Positions 15,735 to 18,804 of a stretch of 18,804 bases of DNA are shown here, piece after piece. This stretch comes from a bacterium (GTDB taxonomy: Bacteria > T1Sed10-126), in contig PWOD01000186.1 in the NCBI GenBank assembly GCA_003557545.1, positions 1 to 18,804 on the forward strand, in the 5' to 3' direction. The position numbers were made by a program, and so were the translations under genes. The notes below the pieces were generated by a model. It was not told the DNA's origin. It saw only the letters and a list, made by a program, of their open reading frames with translations, and ran no database searches. The first letter of the stretch is position 1. Each line of letters starts with the position of its first letter.

Positions 15735-16280
15735 CTATTTTCTGCTCCAGTACACTCTGGTTAGTGGTTTCGGCTTTTTAATCGTCAGTTCACCACCAAA
15801 TGCATTTTTTAACGCCCGTCCAATATTTTCAGCCAGTTTGCCGTTTGTTGTGTGAAAAACAATTTCTGGTTTTTTTCCTCGATCAATTTCAACTTCAACA
15901 AGTTTACTCAAGGGATTTTTTTCTTGCCGCCGGTGAACTTCGTTTTGAATCAGACCTGAAATATCACCATGATGTTCCTGAGCAAAAGTACCACTTACTC
16001 GGAGCTCTCCGTAATAGTAGTTGTCCTTGACCTTTCGACAGCCGGGGCAGGTAAAATTAAGAGCATTCTCTCCTTCTTCTAACTCATATTGATCGGCTCT
16101 GTACCACCGTTTGTTAGCGTAGATATTGCCACAGACAGAACAGCGGGCGGGCTCTCCCTCCGGTTGTTCGTTGAGGTAGGGATCTCGAGATTCATCAGCG
16201 TGAAGATTTTTATTCCTCGGGGTGGGAGATTTTTCCTTTCTTCCTACGCCGCCCTGTTTAGCTCCGTTATTTTTCATCAT
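15735..16280 (-). CDS. BCAM0308-family zinc-binding protein, function unknown
   Basis: A 181-residue protein with a basic, proline- and asparagine-rich N-terminus. A four-cysteine zinc site follows (C47-C50 in CSVCG, C78-C81 in CPGCR), separated by a YANKRWYR segment. The C-terminal half has the family features VSGTFAQEHHGDISGLIQNE (96-115), KNPLSKLVEVE, HTTNGKLAENIGRAL and TRVYWSR. This matches the conserved uncharacterised BCAM0308 family, which has some resemblance to NMD3-like zinc proteins; no function is assigned. ATG at 16280 lies 7 nt after a full AAGGAGGT (16295-16288), so the longer open frame beginning at 16331 is rejected. It ends 23 nt from the stop of the convergent surface-protein gene. 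Confidence 0.78.
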   Translation of the reverse strand: MMKNNGAKQGGVGRKEKSPTPRNKNLHADESRDPYLNEQPEGEPARCSVCGNIYANKRWYRADQYELEEGENALNFTCPGCRKVKDNYYYGELRVSGTFAQEHHGDISGLIQNEVHRRQEKNPLSKLVEVEIDRGKKPEIVFHTTNGKLAENIGRALKNAFGGELTIKKPKPLTRVYWSRK

Positions 16281-16551
16281 ATCAACAACCTCCTTAAAGA
16301 ATATGTTTGGCCCTCTAATTATTTCAACCATCAGCTTTGAAAAATATTCCCTGTAACTGATAAAATTTCAGCCGGTATTCTAAGCCCTGTTACAGTTTGG
16401 TTGATTCCAATCCTGATTATTCACCTTGCCATTTAGAAGTTGGAATGGTTGGGCGGCTGACAATTTAGCTCTGAGGGCTGTTTGGGGTTGTTTTATCAGG
16501 TCGGGCTACTGCTTCGGTTGTTAGTGGGATTGGTGGTTGAGAACGGGACCC
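16281..16551. other. Intergenic stretch of 271 bases with no recognised gene
   Basis: This lies between the methyltransferase stop and the BCAM0308-type start, both minus strand. It contains the AAGGAGGT site of the latter (16288-16295). I see no open frame with a ribosome site, no clear promoter pair and no strong hairpin with a T run. A promoter for the BCAM0308-type gene probably lies here but cannot be placed. Confidence 0.5.
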
Positions 16552-17223
16552 TTAAACGGTTAATTTTAATGTGAAAAGCATCGGCCAATTTTTGTATTTT
16601 TTGGCTCGTTGATAGTTGTTTAATAACTCTGCATCTGGTTTGTGTTCCCCGATATGTTCGATTTTTAGCTGATTTTTTCGGGCCGCCCGAATGTAATCTC
16701 CGGTCTTGTGAGGAACACTTGGAAGCCGAATTTTTTTCTTGTTGTCGAAGTTTCGATAACTTGCCTGGGCATCTTTTAATCTCATCATTGGGTGCATTTC
16801 TGAGACCAGGATGAATCCGCCATTCCGGGTGATTCTTTTACATTCAGAAAAAATAGGTTCCAATTTTTCTATATGTTCCAGGACGAGGTTGATCAGCAAA
16901 CCATCGAACTGCCCCTTTCTGAAATGAAGCTGTTCAGTTAGATCCATACAATGGAATGTTACATTATTTCCGTCTGTTTTCCGGCGTGCTTTATCCAGCA
17001 TTTTTTCAGAAAAATCAACCGCTTCAACTGTCGCTCCAGCAGTTAGTAATTTTACTGTATTACGGCCGGTTCCACAGCCTAAATCAGCAATAACTTTGTT
17101 TTTTACATCTCCCCACAGCTGGGGAATTACCTGCTCTTCCAGCGCCAGAAGAGGGTTGTTATCAGTATCATATTGTTGGGCCCATTGGTTATAGCCTTGT
17201 TTAACTCCTGGTTGTTTTTCCAT
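16552..17223 (-). CDS. Class I SAM-dependent methyltransferase
   Basis: A 223-residue cytoplasmic protein with a Rossmann-type methyltransferase core: motif I VIADLGCGTGRNT (44-56), motif II acidic residue D70 in VEAVDFSEKML, the NVTFHCMDL segment (87-95) and a motif-IV-like FDGLLINLVLEHI. The order and wording resemble UbiE/Methyltransf_11-type enzymes acting on small molecules, but the substrate is not predictable. The N-terminal YNQWAQQYD is typical of the family. ATG at 17223 lies 9 nt after GAGGTG. It is downstream of truD with a gap of 206 nt, so it may have its own promoter. Confidence 0.85.
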   Translation of the reverse strand: MEKQPGVKQGYNQWAQQYDTDNNPLLALEEQVIPQLWGDVKNKVIADLGCGTGRNTVKLLTAGATVEAVDFSEKMLDKARRKTDGNNVTFHCMDLTEQLHFRKGQFDGLLINLVLEHIEKLEPIFSECKRITRNGGFILVSEMHPMMRLKDAQASYRNFDNKKKIRLPSVPHKTGDYIRAARKNQLKIEHIGEHKPDAELLNNYQRAKKYKNWPMLFTLKLTV

Positions 17224-17429
17224 CTATCTCAGCACCTCTATTCAGGCTGGATATACGATTAAATCAGTATTATTCTATATTTTAACTGTTTACTTCGAAA
17301 ACTCAAACCGGCTCCTGTTATAGGGAGGATAAATTTATAATTTTAGCAGCAGATTTATTTTTTTCATTAATCCCCACGGTTATCTGTTAAATGCTATTCT
17401 CGCCGATAAAAAACGATTCCCTGATGTTG

Positions 17430-18671
17430 TTAGTTTGATTTGATCAGTTCTCGTAATATGGCGGTAGCATATGAACCGCTATTGAGAGAAAAACTAAGCT
17501 GGAGATATTTGCCGATTTCATCCTGTCCTTCCCCTAAGTGGCAGTCATTTAATATTATTCGTAAACTTCTCCGGCACCCGCACAGTCTGGTTTTTTCCAC
17601 TCTCCAGTCGGGGATCTTATCTATTTCATACAGGAAAAAAATCTGCTTTTCTAATCGGCCTGGATCACCACTGGCTTCCAGCAATTTTTTTCCGATAATT
17701 GGCCCTGTCGGGTTTATTTTAAAACTTTCAACTCGGGGCTGTTCGACCGCTGGGTTTTCTACTCTAAAACAGCCACCACTTTCAGTGATTTCAGCAATGT
17801 CCCCTTTTTTAATCTGCGCTATTTCGTTGATCCTTTCCGCCAGTATTCTATTGAAAATGGCGCTCTGGAAAGCTGATAAAAAAAGTTTCTTAAGCCGGTG
17901 GGGAACCTGGTTAATTACAACACCGGGATTTTTACTGCGTTTATAGGCGGCAAGACAGTTGCGCCGGTTGCGCTCTTCAAACGGCCAGAAATCGAAGGGA
18001 CTCTCATAATCCCCTTGATCGAATAACTCCCTGGCCCGATGTTCTACTGGCAAATCGGTTGGCAGGGGTTTTCCCAAGTATAATTTAACAAACTGCTTTT
18101 TATCCTGTTTTATCAGCGCTTCGCCGAGGGCTGCACTGTCCCCCCGTCTTCCAAATCTTTGTGAACAATAATAGTTTGGCACGCCAGTTTTTTTTAACCG
18201 GTCAAGAATTTTTTTGGCTCTGGACAAACTGTTTTTATCGATTCCACGTATTTTAATTTCAAACCGGTTTCCTTGTAGATGGCCGGTCCGAAGTTTATTC
18301 CGGTGATAACCCAGCGATCGGATCTTTAAATCATCAGTTTCAAGCTTTTTTAAGGCTTCAGGTTTAATATGTTCTATACTGATTCTCTGCCGGCTGATCG
18401 CCCTGCTATCCTTGTATCCGGCTACGCCGATATCTTTAGTTTTTATGCCTGCTTCTGCCGCTATTCTTCGCAGGGCTGCCCGGGTGGTTAATTTTTTCTT
18501 TTCTATTTCAAAATAACAGTGGGTTCCCTCACCCTGTGGCTCATACTGAGGTATTTCGGTTACCTTGAAATCTTCTGGAAAGGTTTTGATTCGTCCTCCT
18601 GTGCCCGGTAAATCTCCGGTCAGGTAGGGAAGTTGATCGACCAGATAGGGATAATTCGATTTTAATTCCAT
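17430..18671 (-). CDS. truD: tRNA pseudouridine synthase D (TruD)
   Basis: A 413-residue enzyme expected to make pseudouridine 13 in tRNA(Glu). The catalytic motif GVAGYKDSRAISRQ gives the nucleophilic aspartate as D88. The N-terminal GRIKTFPEDFKVTEIP (26-41) and GNRFEIKIRG are also TruD hallmarks, as are PNYYCSQRFGRRG and FLSAFQSAIFNRIL. It is longer than the E. coli enzyme (349 residues), mainly in the inserted TRUD domain, as is common outside Proteobacteria. ATG at 18671 lies 9 nt after GGGAG. The in-frame TTG at 18680 touches that site and is rejected. It starts 19 nt after the upstream M48-like stop, so the two probably share an operon. Confidence 0.92.
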   Translation of the reverse strand: MELKSNYPYLVDQLPYLTGDLPGTGGRIKTFPEDFKVTEIPQYEPQGEGTHCYFEIEKKKLTTRAALRRIAAEAGIKTKDIGVAGYKDSRAISRQRISIEHIKPEALKKLETDDLKIRSLGYHRNKLRTGHLQGNRFEIKIRGIDKNSLSRAKKILDRLKKTGVPNYYCSQRFGRRGDSAALGEALIKQDKKQFVKLYLGKPLPTDLPVEHRARELFDQGDYESPFDFWPFEERNRRNCLAAYKRSKNPGVVINQVPHRLKKLFLSAFQSAIFNRILAERINEIAQIKKGDIAEITESGGCFRVENPAVEQPRVESFKINPTGPIIGKKLLEASGDPGRLEKQIFFLYEIDKIPDWRVEKTRLCGCRRSLRIILNDCHLGEGQDEIGKYLQLSFSLNSGSYATAILRELIKSN

Positions 18672-18690
18672 CGCTTTCAACTCCCTTTGT

Positions 18691-18804
18691 TTATTTGGAT
18701 TTAGCCGCTATTTTTTTAAGATTTTTAATCCGTTTTTTTAGAGCTGGATGACTCGAGTAGGGGGTTTCTTTCCAGGGTAAAATATTAGCAAATCGCCGCC
18801 GACC
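18691..18804 (-). CDS. C-terminal end of a probable M48-family (HtpX-like) peptidase
   Basis: Only the last 37 codons are in the window; the gene enters from the right edge. The tail reads as WKETPYSSHPALKKRIKNL followed by a lysine-rich end and TAA. A SHPxxxxRIxxL tail is typical of M48 metallopeptidases of the HtpX/Oma1 type. The catalytic HExxH would lie outside the window, so this rests on the tail and its close spacing to truD. Confidence 0.5.
   Translation of the reverse strand, partial: GRRRFANILPWKETPYSSHPALKKRIKNLKKIAAKSK

Noticed and set aside
16281-16331. A 17-residue N-terminal extension of the BCAM0308-type protein
   Set aside because: A full AAGGAGGT lies inside it, 7 nt before ATG 16280, which marks the true start.
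17224-17429. Possible small RNA or terminator between truD and the methyltransferase gene
   Set aside because: No stable stem followed by a T run was found on the minus strand. A TTCGAA-N16-TAGAAT pair exists upstream of the methyltransferase but is too weak to list as a promoter.

Overview
The window looks like part of a chromosome from a diderm (two-membrane), anaerobic Firmicute-type bacterium. It is moderately AT-rich, with strong GGAGG-type ribosome binding sites and several TTG or GTG starts. It encodes a ferredoxin-dependent 2-oxoacid oxidoreductase, which suggests anaerobic metabolism. It also encodes an RND/MMPL transporter, a LolA-like periplasmic protein and a beta-barrel protein ending in phenylalanine, which need an outer membrane. 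The Halanaerobiales (for example relatives of Halarsenatibacter) would fit, but this is inferred from gene style; no rRNA or other marker is present.

Layout. Bases 1-932 (minus) hold the N-terminal 310 residues of a Maf/DUF115-type flagellin glycosylation protein with a G8 tract near the window edge. A divergent intergenic region carries a good sigma70-type promoter for a two-gene 2-oxoacid:ferredoxin oxidoreductase (1186-4397, plus; gamma-delta fusion then alpha-beta fusion). From 4508 a near-consensus promoter with a palindrome in its spacer drives a tight plus-strand operon: Cys-rich ArsR regulator, thioredoxin, MMPL/RND transporter, two-helix DUF2892 membrane protein, LolA-like periplasmic protein and DUF1302-like beta-barrel. 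A FmdB-type zinc ribbon and a MutT-like Nudix hydrolase follow on the same strand. RecQ helicase (minus) converges on the Nudix gene and has its own promoter. A 1010-residue exported protein (12679-15711, plus) combines a glycine-rich ALK/LTK-like domain, three InlB-B-type repeats and a FlgD-Ig-like C-terminus. It converges on a minus-strand block: BCAM0308-family zinc protein, SAM methyltransferase, TruD pseudouridine synthase and the C-terminus of a probable M48 peptidase running off the right edge.

How the parts may work together. The ArsR to beta-barrel operon is the most interesting unit. It supplies an inner-membrane pump, a periplasmic lipid-carrier-like protein and an outer-membrane barrel, so it could span the envelope. 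Three of its cytoplasm-facing components (regulator, pump interdomain segment, tail of the small membrane protein) carry unusual clusters of cysteines, and a thioredoxin is co-transcribed. I infer a thiol-, persulfide- or metal(loid)-responsive envelope export system. The substrate cannot be read from the sequence. No tRNA, rRNA, CRISPR array, insertion sequence or prophage gene was seen, and no stretch over 300 bases lacks a gene.
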